Positions 54,263-63,626 of a stretch of 64,000 bases of DNA are shown here, piece by piece (positions within the stretch are counted from its first letter, which is position 1; every line of letters begins with the position of its first letter). Both the position numbers and the translations under genes were made by a program. Source of the stretch: Acidimicrobiia bacterium. GTDB lineage: Bacteria; Actinomycetota; Acidimicrobiia; Spongiisociales; UBA11373. Below the pieces are notes generated by a model. The model searched no databases, had not been told where the DNA came from, and worked only from the letters and a program-made list of their open reading frames with translations. The stretch is taken from NCBI GenBank assembly GCA_029263095.1, contig JAJCYA010000019.1:28485-92484 (forward strand). The letters are read 5' to 3'.

Positions 54263-55339
54263 ATGACGGTCACAGGACCACGAGTGGCGGATTTTACCGG
54301 TGATCCCGGACGGTTCCCGGTCGAGATCGTCGCCGACCCCGTGTTCGAACTCCTGCTGAGTCTGTTCACCTACTCCTCGATCAGGGCGGAGTCCTCGAAG
54401 GGCTTCGCAGTAGGAGATGAGTGGTTCGAAGGGGTGCGCACCCGTTCCTCCGCCGATCTCCAAGGAGCACTGGATGCGCTGGATGGCGTTGCCGAGATCT
54501 GGATCGAGCTGATCGGGACCGCATTGTCCCTCCCCGCTCCCCGCTCGGTCGCCGATCTGCTGGACCATATGCGTAACACCGACCCGATCGAGCAGCGACT
54601 GCAGTACATAGTCAAGGGGTGCATGCACTGCCGCGCCGATCTCGATGGCGCAACCCAGCGCCGCGCAGCTGAGGGCGATGACAGCGCCATCAATGAACTC
54701 GACGCAGTCTCCGAGTGCAAGTTGTCCGATGGTCTCCGGCGGCTGCTCGATATGGATCCAACCGCCACCATCGACCTACTCGCCTCCGCCATCGAATGGT
54801 TCGACCGGGACGTGTTTCACGGAGGCGGCGACATCATCGACGTCCTGGAGCGAGATGCCGAACACAAGCGAGCCATGGCGAAGACGATGAAGGCGCCACG
54901 GTTGGTCGAAACCGCCACCAACGGAATCACGTTCGAACTCCAGTCCGACGTAGACGCCATCGTCTTGATCCCGTCAATCGTGATCCGGCCTTGGGTGACG
55001 ATCGGCAGCCACGACCGCCGACGGATCTTCTGTTACCCGGTCGCCGAAGAGCACCTCACGGCGGATCCCGACAGCCCTCCCCTCCATCTCGTCGAGGTCT
55101 ATAAGGCTCTCGGCGACGAGCGACGACTCCGATTGCTGCGAATCCTGACCGACGGCCCAACATCTCTGGCCGACGTCACTGAGCGCATTGGTCTCGCCAA
55201 GTCGACGGTCCACCATCACCTGAGCATCCTCCGTCAGGCCGGCCTGGTACTGATCACGATCGGCACTGAAAAGGCATACAGCCTGCGTCGCGAGGCCTTC
55301 CCAGAGGCCGCCGACCTGCTGGCCGAGTTTCTCACCTAA
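54263..55339 (+). CDS. ArsR-like HTH regulator with large N-terminal domain
   Basis: The 358-residue protein is built unusually for its family: a ~260-residue N-terminal region without recognised domain, then a C-terminal winged HTH (about 275-350) with VYKALGDERRLRLLRILTDG and GLAKSTVHHHLSILRQAGLV. The N-terminal part carries a Cys pair (CMHCRAD) and likely senses a ligand. The ATG at 54263 follows GGAGG; the longer frame at 54215 would cover the operator region. A small gene follows after 23 bp. Confidence 0.82.
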   Translation: MTVTGPRVADFTGDPGRFPVEIVADPVFELLLSLFTYSSIRAESSKGFAVGDEWFEGVRTRSSADLQGALDALDGVAEIWIELIGTALSLPAPRSVADLLDHMRNTDPIEQRLQYIVKGCMHCRADLDGATQRRAAEGDDSAINELDAVSECKLSDGLRRLLDMDPTATIDLLASAIEWFDRDVFHGGGDIIDVLERDAEHKRAMAKTMKAPRLVETATNGITFELQSDVDAIVLIPSIVIRPWVTIGSHDRRRIFCYPVAEEHLTADPDSPPLHLVEVYKALGDERRLRLLRILTDGPTSLADVTERIGLAKSTVHHHLSILRQAGLVLITIGTEKAYSLRREAFPEAADLLAEFLT

Positions 55340-55362
55340 CTCTTGATACAAGGAGCAATGAA

Positions 55363-55563
55363 ATGCAACACGGATCGCACATGATCGAACTGGCCGAAGC
55401 GTTGGATGACGATCGCGCTCGACAACTCGAGAGCCATCGATTGGCCTCTCTGGCAAAAGAGCGCGCCGGACCCGGCAACGGCATCCGGCGGCGTGTCGGG
55501 CACCGCCTCATCGCCGCCGGCGAACGCTTGGCATACGGTCGATCGCAGATGGTCACCCGCTGA
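55363..55563 (+). CDS. Small basic protein downstream of the ArsR-like regulator
   Basis: The 66-residue product is helical and basic at its C-terminus (GNGIRRRVGHRLIAAGERLA). AAGGAG lies 8 nt before the ATG and the gap to the regulator is 23 bp, so it is probably part of that operon. Similar small proteins with the GERLA end occur in actinobacteria, without known role. Confidence 0.6.
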   Translation: MQHGSHMIELAEALDDDRARQLESHRLASLAKERAGPGNGIRRRVGHRLIAAGERLAYGRSQMVTR

Positions 55564-55640
55564 ACTGGTGCTTCAAGCGGGAGGGGAGGGTCGGGAGACC
55601 GGCCCTCCCCTCGTGTACGGCTCCGATCAGAAACTGACCA

Positions 55641-56621
55641 ATGCGCGACAATCAGATCATGCCCTCCTCTCATCTGCCGTCAGTCCACGAAGACCGCGCT
55701 TGGCGATTCGATGCCGGTACGGCGGATCTGGCGAAGCTCGAAGAGCTGACGACGGCTGGACCGTGGAACGGGCCGCTGATCATCAGCATGCCCCGCACCG
55801 GGTCAACGTTGCTGGGGACGATCTTTCTACTCCTACGCGATCGAGACGGTGAGCACGTCTTCGACCGCTACATCCACGAGCCGGTCGCCCCGGTCTTCTG
55901 GGAGGACAGGCCGATCGAAAGCATCCTCCAAATCACCGGTGGCCTTTTGACCGAGCGCGACATCATCCAGGAGAGTGCCTACCAGTTCACATCCAAGGAG
56001 ATTGCCCGCTGGTTCCTGCGCAGGGCACGCCACCCGATCGGATTCGTCATGCGACATCCTCTATTGGCGTGGCCTTCTCGCTGGCGAATCATGCTGCGAG
56101 AGTGGCTGGCGAGAGACCCAGATTCATCCGATGCGCTCACCTGGCGCGCGGCACTCGACTCCAATGACTTCACCAACCTGGGAAACACACTCACCACCAG
56201 AGTCACGCAACCCGACAACGGCTGGTACTCGTTCATTTCCCTCGTCGACTTGTGTCAGCAGGAGGGCATTGAATTCACAATCATCGACAATGCCCGATTC
56301 CGCGCCGGCCCCGACCGGATCCTTGCGCAATTGTGTCAACGCTGGGGCCACGAATACGACGAAGCGATGACCTCTTGGCAAGACCTGTCTGAGGCAAGAC
56401 CAAGGGTGGTAATGAGCGACCTGGCCGCCGGTCCTGAGTACGACTGGTACTACGCCGCCACCCTGGGTAGCTCCGGAGGGATAGTCCGAGAGGATCGGGA
56501 GCCACTCGATGCCGACCGTTTTCCGGAGATTCTGCGTGGTGAATCCGACGACCACCTCACGATTGACGAGGCGGTCGTTTGGTATGAGATGCTCCTGGAC
56601 CGACCTGAGACACTCGTGTGA
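55641..56621 (+). CDS. Sulfotransferase-like protein
   Basis: The 326-residue protein has the 5' phosphosulfate-binding loop in ISMPRTGSTLLGTIFL (about residues 47-62) and a later VMRHPLLAWPSRWRIM segment in the place of the 3' phosphate region, as in Stf0/sulfotransferase-family proteins. It would transfer sulfate from PAPS to an unknown hydroxyl. Start codon 55641 or the ATG at 55659. Confidence 0.75.
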   Translation: MRDNQIMPSSHLPSVHEDRAWRFDAGTADLAKLEELTTAGPWNGPLIISMPRTGSTLLGTIFLLLRDRDGEHVFDRYIHEPVAPVFWEDRPIESILQITGGLLTERDIIQESAYQFTSKEIARWFLRRARHPIGFVMRHPLLAWPSRWRIMLREWLARDPDSSDALTWRAALDSNDFTNLGNTLTTRVTQPDNGWYSFISLVDLCQQEGIEFTIIDNARFRAGPDRILAQLCQRWGHEYDEAMTSWQDLSEARPRVVMSDLAAGPEYDWYYAATLGSSGGIVREDREPLDADRFPEILRGESDDHLTIDEAVVWYEMLLDRPETLV

Positions 56622-56624
56622 GCG

Positions 56625-57533
56625 TCAGTCCCCCTGCTTGATCGCATGCCCACCGAACTGGTTGCGCATTGCCGACAGAAGACGGTCTGAATAGTCGTAC
56701 GGGTCGCGCGAGTCGATCCGCCGCATAAGTGACAACGCGATCACCGGCGCCTCGACATTGAGGGCGATCGCCTCGAACACGGTCCACCGGCCCTCACCCG
56801 AATCGGGTACGAACGGGGCGACCCCTTCCATCGTCGGGTTCTCTGCCAAGGCGCTGGCCGTCAGGTCGAGCAGCCAGGACCGCACCACACTCCCGTACTT
56901 CCAGATCTCGGCGATCTGGGCCAGATCGAGTCCGAATTCGTCCTTGGCCCGCATCAGTGCGAACCCCTCGGCATATGCCTCCATCAGCCCGTACTCGATC
57001 CCGTTGTGAACCATCTTGACGAAATGGCCGGCCCCGCTCGGACCGACATGGCCCCAACCCTGAGATTCCGCCGGAGCCAACGTCACCAACGCGGGTGTGA
57101 GTACCGCAATCGCCTCATCGCTTCCGCCGGCCATCATCGAATAGCCCTCCGCCAGGCCCCAAACTCCGCCACTGGTCCCCACATCCACCAGATGGATTCC
57201 TAAGGCTCCAAGCTCTCCACCGCGACGGATCGTGTCCTTGTAGTTCGAATTGCCACCATCGACGATGACATCACCCGCCGTGAGATTCGGCGCCACCTCC
57301 GCGATCACCCGGTCGACGATTTCGCCGGCGGGCACCATGAGCCACACGACTCGCGGCGACGGTAATGCGCCTGCCAGTTCGGCAAGCGTCGGCGCTATCT
57401 CAATGCCTTCGCCCTCTGCTTCGGCGGCCGAGGCGGCGTCGAGATCGAAACCGACCACACGGTGACCGCCCCGAACCAACCGCTCGGCCATGTTCCCGCC
57501 CATCTTGCCGAGTCCGACCATTCCAATGTCCAT
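56625..57533 (-). CDS. gnd: 6-phosphogluconate dehydrogenase (decarboxylating), short form
   Basis: The 302-residue protein has the dinucleotide loop GLGKMGGNMAERLVRGGH, DGGNSNYKDT, DVGTSGGVWG and the catalytic Lys/Asn in HFVKMVHNGIEYG. It oxidises 6-phosphogluconate to ribulose 5-phosphate and CO2. The length is that of the NAD-type short Gnd found in many actinobacteria. It follows the tal-pgi fusion by 12 bp on the same strand, so both act in one pentose-phosphate operon. Confidence 0.92.
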   Translation of the reverse strand: MDIGMVGLGKMGGNMAERLVRGGHRVVGFDLDAASAAEAEGEGIEIAPTLAELAGALPSPRVVWLMVPAGEIVDRVIAEVAPNLTAGDVIVDGGNSNYKDTIRRGGELGALGIHLVDVGTSGGVWGLAEGYSMMAGGSDEAIAVLTPALVTLAPAESQGWGHVGPSGAGHFVKMVHNGIEYGLMEAYAEGFALMRAKDEFGLDLAQIAEIWKYGSVVRSWLLDLTASALAENPTMEGVAPFVPDSGEGRWTVFEAIALNVEAPVIALSLMRRIDSRDPYDYSDRLLSAMRNQFGGHAIKQGD

Positions 57534-57545
57534 GAGATCCCTTTC

Positions 57546-60281
57546 TTATCGGGCGCCGACGGCGCCCTCGAGGTTGGCCAGGCCGCCGGCCACGTCATCG
57601 CCGAGACACACCCGCACGACACGCCGCTCGGTATCGACGAGAGCCTGGTGATCGCCATCGGCCTGCCCGGCGATGAGCGCCCCGAATGTGTAATCCGTGG
57701 TGGGGACCTCAAGCTGTGGCGAGAAGTGATCCACGACCTGGAGGAAGACCCCCGTGTTGGCGCCTCCCTTATGGAGCTGCCCCGTCGAATGCAGGAAGCG
57801 CGGACCAAACCCCAGCGTGGTAGCCACCCGGAATCTGTCCCTCACCGCATGCCTGACCCGCTGCAAGGCGGCTTCAGACTCCGGAGTGGGGGCGATGAAC
57901 GCCTGGATGGCGAAGAAGTCGCCGTCATCGAGCCCCTCGAGGAGCGGTCCGACTGTCGCAGCCAGCGCCGCGGCATCCTCGGCACCCGTCTCAGGAATCT
58001 CATCGATGTCGAGTGTGCCCGCCATCGCCTGCTTGGCGAGTTCCTTGGCCAGTTGAACGTTGGGCTGATTGAAAGGGTGGATGCGCAGGGCGGCGCCGAC
58101 TGCAGCAATCGCCACCTCCGCCCGGAACATCTCGGATGACACATCCTCGACCCGATCGACGACGATACGGACCACGGGATGGCCCGCCGCCTCGAGAGTC
58201 TCGAGGGCTGCCGACTGCTCTGCGTCTTCATCCCCCTCGAAGGCGAGGTAGATGAAGAGCCGATCGTCGCCGTACACATCCGGCGAACCAAGCCTCTCTC
58301 CGGCGATGGGTACGATCCCGGTCCCCTCCTTTCCGGTGCTCTCGGCCACCAACTGCTCCAACCAGTCGGGAAGAGCCGCAAGCGACGCAGATGTCACGAA
58401 CGTGGCCTTGTCTCGACCGGCTCGTGTGATCTCGCCCAACGCTGCACCGAGCCGAACCCCCGGGTTGCCGTCGGCCGGGAGAGCCGAGGCTGCCGCCATT
58501 CGGAGCGCCTGGTCGAGCAGCAGATCGATGTCGGTGCCGATGAGCGCCGCCGGTACCAGTCCAAAGTGAGTAAGCGCTGAGTAGCGCCCGCCGACATCGG
58601 GGATCGTCTCGAAGACCTTGCGAAAGCCTCGGTCGGCACCGAGATCCGCCAAGGCCGTGCCCGGATCGGTGATCGCCGCAAAGTGGCGGCCTGGTTCCTC
58701 GACAACGGCCGCGACTCTGTCCCAAAAGAACTCGAGAAACGAAAGCGGTTCGATGGTCGTGCCCGACTTGGATGCGACAACAAACAGGGTCCTCGCCGGA
58801 TCTATCGCATCGGCTACCGCAGTCACCGCCGCGGGATGAGTGCTGTCCAGAACGGTGAGGTTTGGATAGCCGTCGCCGATTCCGAGCGTCCGCCGGAACA
58901 CTTCCGGGGCCAAACTCGACCCGCCCATCCCGAGAAGGACGACATCGGTGATCCCGTCAGATCGGACCTGATCCGCAAACCAGCGGATGTCATCGAGGTG
59001 CTCGTGCATTGCCCGCGGGAGCGTGAGCCAGCCGAGCCGGTCGGTGATCTCCGGCTGGTGGTCATCTACCCACAGGGTGTGATCCTTCGCCCACATCCGG
59101 GGGACAACCCTGTCGGCAGTCCATCGCTCGATGGTCGCTTCTACCGCAGTGGTGTAGCCGCCCAACGACAACGTCTGCCGATCGACCGAGTCGGCGAGGA
59201 GTCGCTTCGACTTGTCCTCGATCGTGTCGAGCATCGTCTCGAAGGCCTTGGCGAATGAGGCAACCCCATCGACCTGGAGCTGGTCCGTGATCGCATCGAA
59301 ATCGACCCCAATCTCGTCGAGAGCCGCGATGGCAGCCGCAGCATCGTCCACCTGCCGGGCGACCGCATCGACGCTCACCTCGCCGTGATCCATGAAGGCA
59401 TCGAGCGTGGCCGGTGGAATCGTGTTCACAGTGTTGGCCCCTACCAGCTCTTCGACGTACTTGACGTCGCTGTAGGCGGGATCCTTCGTGCTCGTCGACG
59501 CCCACAAGGCCCGCTGGGGCCGTCCGCCTGCCAAGGCAGCGAACTCGTCGCCTTCAAAGATCTCCTGGTAGCGACGGTACGCGAGCTTCGAGTTGGCGAC
59601 GGCGATCGTGCCCCGCAACCCCGCCGCTTCATCCGTACCGACCTCGTCCAAAGCGCTGTCCACTACTGAGTCCACCCGACTCACAAAGAATGAGGCGACC
59701 GAGGCGATTCCGGCCGGGTCGGTAGCTCGCCGCAAACCGCGAACGTACGCCTGAGCGACATCTTCGTAGTGCTGCATCGAGAACATGAGGGTCACATTGA
59801 CGTTGATCCCCTCGGCGATGAGCTCCTCGACGGCGGCGATGCCCGGCTCGGTGGCAGGTACCTTGATCATGAGGTTGGGCCGATCCACCTCCGCCCACAG
59901 ACGACGGGCATCGCGAATGGTGCCCTCGGCGTCGTGAGCCAGCGTGGGCGACACCTCGAGACTCACGAAACCGTCGGCTCCACCCGACTCGTCGTACACC
60001 GATCGGAGCACGTCGGCTGCCTCCTGAATGTCAACGACGGCGATCGCTTCGAAGAGCTCGAGCGGTGTGTAATCGGGATTGGTGTCGAGCATTTCCCGCA
60101 GGGCGTCGTCGTACTCGGCACTACCCCCGATGGCATTCTGGAAGATGGAAGGGTTGCTGGTGACACCCCGCACCCCATCACCGACGAGCGCCTCCAGGTC
60201 TCCACTGCGGGTGAAGTCCCGCCTGATGTAATCCACCCAGACCGACTGGCCGGCGGATCCGAGAGCTTGGAGCGGTTTCAT
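57546..60281 (-). CDS. tal-pgi: Bifunctional transaldolase/glucose-6-phosphate isomerase
   Basis: The 911-residue protein joins transaldolase (about 1-365; GVTSNPSIFQ, LMIKVPATEPG with the Schiff-base Lys, NTIPPATLDAF) to a phosphoglucose isomerase part (about 375-905; GMGGSSLAPEV, VVASKSGTTIEPLSF, the late FNQPNVQLAK). It links the non-oxidative pentose-phosphate branch with glycolysis. The fusion is known in actinobacteria and some others. Two ATGs lie near the start; 60281 has AGAGG at the better distance (9 nt) than 60287. Confidence 0.93.
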   Translation of the reverse strand: MKPLQALGSAGQSVWVDYIRRDFTRSGDLEALVGDGVRGVTSNPSIFQNAIGGSAEYDDALREMLDTNPDYTPLELFEAIAVVDIQEAADVLRSVYDESGGADGFVSLEVSPTLAHDAEGTIRDARRLWAEVDRPNLMIKVPATEPGIAAVEELIAEGINVNVTLMFSMQHYEDVAQAYVRGLRRATDPAGIASVASFFVSRVDSVVDSALDEVGTDEAAGLRGTIAVANSKLAYRRYQEIFEGDEFAALAGGRPQRALWASTSTKDPAYSDVKYVEELVGANTVNTIPPATLDAFMDHGEVSVDAVARQVDDAAAAIAALDEIGVDFDAITDQLQVDGVASFAKAFETMLDTIEDKSKRLLADSVDRQTLSLGGYTTAVEATIERWTADRVVPRMWAKDHTLWVDDHQPEITDRLGWLTLPRAMHEHLDDIRWFADQVRSDGITDVVLLGMGGSSLAPEVFRRTLGIGDGYPNLTVLDSTHPAAVTAVADAIDPARTLFVVASKSGTTIEPLSFLEFFWDRVAAVVEEPGRHFAAITDPGTALADLGADRGFRKVFETIPDVGGRYSALTHFGLVPAALIGTDIDLLLDQALRMAAASALPADGNPGVRLGAALGEITRAGRDKATFVTSASLAALPDWLEQLVAESTGKEGTGIVPIAGERLGSPDVYGDDRLFIYLAFEGDEDAEQSAALETLEAAGHPVVRIVVDRVEDVSSEMFRAEVAIAAVGAALRIHPFNQPNVQLAKELAKQAMAGTLDIDEIPETGAEDAAALAATVGPLLEGLDDGDFFAIQAFIAPTPESEAALQRVRHAVRDRFRVATTLGFGPRFLHSTGQLHKGGANTGVFLQVVDHFSPQLEVPTTDYTFGALIAGQADGDHQALVDTERRVVRVCLGDDVAGGLANLEGAVGAR

Positions 60282-60355
60282 GTTCATGTGCCTCTGTGAC
60301 GGGTTCGGAGGGTCCAACCTACGCCGACGCTGGATACTTCCGATATCGCCAGTAG

Positions 60356-60372
60356 CTCAGAACCTTTCTGAG
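60356..60372. terminator. Small hairpin between tal-pgi and the fic gene
   Basis: CTCAGAA/TTCTGAG with a 3-nt loop lies 41 bp past the fic stop on the minus strand. The stem is 7 bp and lacks a U-tract. Confidence 0.3.
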
Positions 60373-60412
60373 AGGCCCAGAGTGCAATACACCCCGGCGA
60401 TCAGTGGATTAG

Positions 60413-61303
60413 CTATCCGGATTCCTCGGCCACCAACCGCTCGACCTGCCGGGCGAATGCGGTTCGCTTGTCCCGGTGCATCCTCCGAGCGAGGTCCACC
60501 CAGGCCGGGAAATCACGTTGCAGGATTTCCCCAGCGGCGGGGAGGGACTCACCCCGGTCGTAAGCGAGCATCAGGTGATCGTGAGACGCCGGGTCGATCC
60601 CGGCGGTGGTCAGTGCCTGTCTCATCGCGTCCTCCCGTAGGCGGTACGCCGCGGCGAATTGGCTGTTCCACGCCATCAGCTGGAGGTGACTCGCCAGCCA
60701 AGGCTCATGCTGGGTGGGCGTGGATGACCGCAGCAAGCCAAACGCCCTGCTGTAGGCGCCCGGCATAGGGGTGGTGTGCTGTTCGACAGCAGTGAACAGA
60801 GTGGACTTGAAGCCGTGGCCCATCAGCATCAGGGAGGCAGCCATCCGAACCGCTCGCCCGTTTCCGTCCGTCCACGGGTGGACCAGCAACAGCTCCATAT
60901 GCAGGCGCGCCGCAGCCAATGCCGGCTCCTCACTGCCATCGGCCGCCCGAGCCAGGGCCTGCTCGACGAGACCGGTGACTGCGGGGGCGCGAGCTGCAGT
61001 GGTAAACCCCCCGACCCGCACCTCACGAGTCCGATAGGCACCGTCGCCTCCAACGATCGAAGCGTGCAGGCTCCGCAGCAGCGCAGCATCGAGTTCGGGA
61101 GCGGTGCCCGCGGCGACTTGGTCGGCCAGTCGGTCAAAGGTTCGGGCATAGCGAGCCCGCTCGCGAGGCTGTGGGCCGCGCCGCCCTTCGCGTCGCAGCG
61201 GACCCAGCCAGCGGGCCGGACGACTGAGGCTGCGATCGACAACAAGACGCTGTGCCTCGATGTCTTCGAGGAGAGGATCGATCCGCGCGCGGCTCATAGT
61301 CAT
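60413..61303 (-). CDS. Fic-domain protein
   Basis: The 296-residue protein has an intact Fic catalytic loop, HPWTDGNGRAVR (H142, R150), with Trp in place of the usual Phe, and the upstream YRTREVRVGG flap. Such enzymes transfer AMP or another nucleotide moiety to protein side chains. The inhibitory [S/T]xxxE[G/N] motif is not evident at either end, so it is either regulated by a partner or of another class. The ATG overlaps the stop of the upstream repeat-rich membrane protein, so the two are made together. Confidence 0.88.
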   Translation of the reverse strand: MTMSRARIDPLLEDIEAQRLVVDRSLSRPARWLGPLRREGRRGPQPRERARYARTFDRLADQVAAGTAPELDAALLRSLHASIVGGDGAYRTREVRVGGFTTAARAPAVTGLVEQALARAADGSEEPALAAARLHMELLLVHPWTDGNGRAVRMAASLMLMGHGFKSTLFTAVEQHTTPMPGAYSRAFGLLRSSTPTQHEPWLASHLQLMAWNSQFAAAYRLREDAMRQALTTAGIDPASHDHLMLAYDRGESLPAAGEILQRDFPAWVDLARRMHRDKRTAFARQVERLVAEESG

Positions 61304-63519
61304 TCCGGCTGATCCTCCCCGGTCACGGCCCAGCGGCTCATGATCTCGATCGGCTCGTCCCAGGTCCAGGGGGCTCGACTGAAGTCACGATCGGGCTCGG
61401 CGACCGACGGGCACGGACAGGGCTCACAGTCTTCTCTCTTGGTCACACCGGCAAGGCCGTCGGTGATGTGGCGCTCGCGGACACCGAGGCTGCGGTTGGG
61501 GAGAATCTCGCGAGCCGCAGCTGCGCCGCCGGCGTAGGCAGGCTTCGAAACCGTCTCCCATTCCGGTGCGGCGAAGGGACCATCGAAACCTTCGCCGGCG
61601 TACTTCCATGCCTTCCAAACCGCTGATCCGGCGTCGATCTCTGAGTCGCTCAGACCAAACCAAGCAGCGATGAACCCGTACATGAAGTCGCTCATGACGT
61701 GATGCGGGTAGCAGATCCCAAACAGGGTCACTGTCTCCCGACACCTAGTCGAAGGGCAATTGCACGGCGGGGCAAGGTACTCGGAGAGGATCCAGTAATC
61801 CATCGCCCCTCCATTGGCAGCGAGGAACAGGTATCCGGTAGCCCTCCAGGTGTCGCGCCCGAAGAGAACTACGAGCCGGACACGAATCCGATCCATGCAG
61901 GCGACGAAGCGTGTGCCCGTCTCCGGTCCACAACGGGTCGCAAAGACCCGGGCACTCTCGCCCGTGGCCGAGCCCGCGGGATCAGTAGTGCCGGGGGTGC
62001 CTGGTGCGTCCGGGGTCTCGGAACCCGGTGTCTCCGAGCCAGGAGTCTGCGAATCGGACGGTGTCGAGCCTGGCGGGTTGTCGAGGCACTCCTTGGCGCG
62101 GGCGCAGGCCTCATCGGCGGCCGCTTGGGCTTGCTCGGCCTCGGCCTGAGCTGCGGCAGCATCGGCTTCGGCCTGCTCCACCGCGTCACAAGCCTGGCGC
62201 ATGCGGTCCTGGGCGTCACGCAAGTCACGTCCGGCCCAGTGCATCCGCTCGTAGTACTTGGGAGCGTCGGTGCGCTGCTCCATCTCATCGTGGTACTTTC
62301 GTGCCCGTTCCACCGCAGCTGTGGCGTCATCGCAGCGGGTCTTGGCCCGGTCTGCTCGCTCCCGGTGACGCCGCGCCTCATCCTCTAGTTGGTTGGCCAC
62401 CTCACGCAGCCGCTCACATTCGTCCACCAGTTCCTTGCAGTCGTCGCGGGGGCGGGAGCGCGGTCCGAACACCGTTGTGCCGTCCCTGGTGCCGCCGTCG
62501 GTGGTGGTGGTGTCTTCCCTCTCCTCCGTAGTCGTCTCGTCTGCCGTGGTCGTGGTGTCGTCGCGCTCGTCGGTCGTCGTCTCATCCGCCGTCGTCGTGG
62601 TGTCGTCACGTTCCTCGGTCGTCGTCTCATCCGCCGTCGTCGTGGTGTCGTCGCGCTCCTCGGTCGTCGTCTCATCCGCCGTCGTCGTCGTGTCGTCACG
62701 TTCCTCGGTCGTCGTCTCATCCGCCGTCGTCGTGGTGCTGGTTGTCTCGGTAGTGGAGTCCGTCTCCGTATCGGTCGGGTCTTCGGGCTGTGGGGTGGTA
62801 CTCAGCCCCCCCAGCAGAACCACCATCCCCGGCCCGTAGCCATAGGGAGTCCGCAACACCCACAGCCAGAACGACCCCCCGACCAGTAGGACGACCCCGA
62901 TCAGAATCAGGATGATCCAGGGGAAGGAGGTTTCACCACCGAGAACTGTGACGATCGTCGTCGTAGGCGCCACTGTGATCGTCGGGGTCGTAGCTACTAC
63001 CGCGGTCGTGTCCTCGACCCGCTCAGCGATGGTGGTCGTAGTAGTTGTCGAGCTTGTCGTGGAACTTGTCGTCGTAGTCGGCACCGGTGACTCGGAAACC
63101 AATGTGAGCTGCCAGATGATCGGGCACTCGCCGGGCAACTCGCCACCGACACCAAAGGCCAACTCCCCCTGTAGCACGCCCGGTTCAACCATCTCGCCTT
63201 CGAGCTGCACAGAGACGTCGGGGAACCCGGCAACGGTGCCCAGTCCCGCCCCGGCAATCGACCCGTCGGCATCGACGGTCGCCGCGACCTCCACCCACGG
63301 CTCGGGGCCGGTGAGGGTCAGGCTCCCGTCGTCTCCCACCGCGATCGTGATGGATTCGGGAAGCTCATTGATAAACGGGTCGTGACCACAGTCGTCGTCG
63401 AGGACGAAGAACTCGAGCAAATAGGTGCCGGAGGGAAGGGACGGTGTTTGGGCGAGGGCCGGAGCAGCCGCCAGCACAAGAATCACGATTCCTGCTGCCA
63501 GGCGTCGCCACCAGCGCAC
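61300..63519 (-). CDS. Large membrane-anchored repeat/coiled-coil protein coupled to fic
   Basis: The 739-residue protein has a signal peptide (1-24), a beta-rich domain (about 25-145), a Thr-rich spacer, one membrane helix (about 199-221), five identical-type 15-residue repeats (TTTTADETTTEERDD, 262-336), a charged coiled coil (about 355-470), a Ser/Pro/Gly linker, and a C-terminal domain (about 525-739) with paired cysteines and HHVMSDFMYGFIAAWFGLSD. That domain recalls type-44 polymorphic toxin domains by eye only. The GTG at 63519 follows AGGAGG, which decides the start. It overlaps fic by ATGA. Confidence 0.75.
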   Translation of the reverse strand: MRWWRRLAAGIVILVLAAAPALAQTPSLPSGTYLLEFFVLDDDCGHDPFINELPESITIAVGDDGSLTLTGPEPWVEVAATVDADGSIAGAGLGTVAGFPDVSVQLEGEMVEPGVLQGELAFGVGGELPGECPIIWQLTLVSESPVPTTTTSSTTSSTTTTTTIAERVEDTTAVVATTPTITVAPTTTIVTVLGGETSFPWIILILIGVVLLVGGSFWLWVLRTPYGYGPGMVVLLGGLSTTPQPEDPTDTETDSTTETTSTTTTADETTTEERDDTTTTADETTTEERDDTTTTADETTTEERDDTTTTADETTTDERDDTTTTADETTTEEREDTTTTDGGTRDGTTVFGPRSRPRDDCKELVDECERLREVANQLEDEARRHRERADRAKTRCDDATAAVERARKYHDEMEQRTDAPKYYERMHWAGRDLRDAQDRMRQACDAVEQAEADAAAAQAEAEQAQAAADEACARAKECLDNPPGSTPSDSQTPGSETPGSETPDAPGTPGTTDPAGSATGESARVFATRCGPETGTRFVACMDRIRVRLVVLFGRDTWRATGYLFLAANGGAMDYWILSEYLAPPCNCPSTRCRETVTLFGICYPHHVMSDFMYGFIAAWFGLSDSEIDAGSAVWKAWKYAGEGFDGPFAAPEWETVSKPAYAGGAAAAREILPNRSLGVRERHITDGLAGVTKREDCEPCPCPSVAEPDRDFSRAPWTWDEPIEIMSRWAVTGEDQPE
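62512..62736 (-). repeat. Five tandem 45-bp units in the fic-coupled gene
   Basis: Each 45-bp unit encodes TTTTADETTTEERDD with few changes. At the DNA level the units are near identical, so recombination could alter copy number in frame. Confidence 0.92.
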
Positions 63520-63626
63520 GCCGCCCTCCTGACCTACAACGGACGCCCACCCTACCGAGAGTGGTCCATCGTCGCCCGTCGAGGGGACCAACACCGGTAA
63601 GGTTTCCGTGCCACCCGGAAGGGGAC

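Noticed and set aside
60318..60412. A tRNA-like sequence (GCCAGTAGCTCAG) after the fic gene
   Set aside because: The short match resembles a D-arm, but there is no anticodon arm, T-loop or acceptor stem of the right length.
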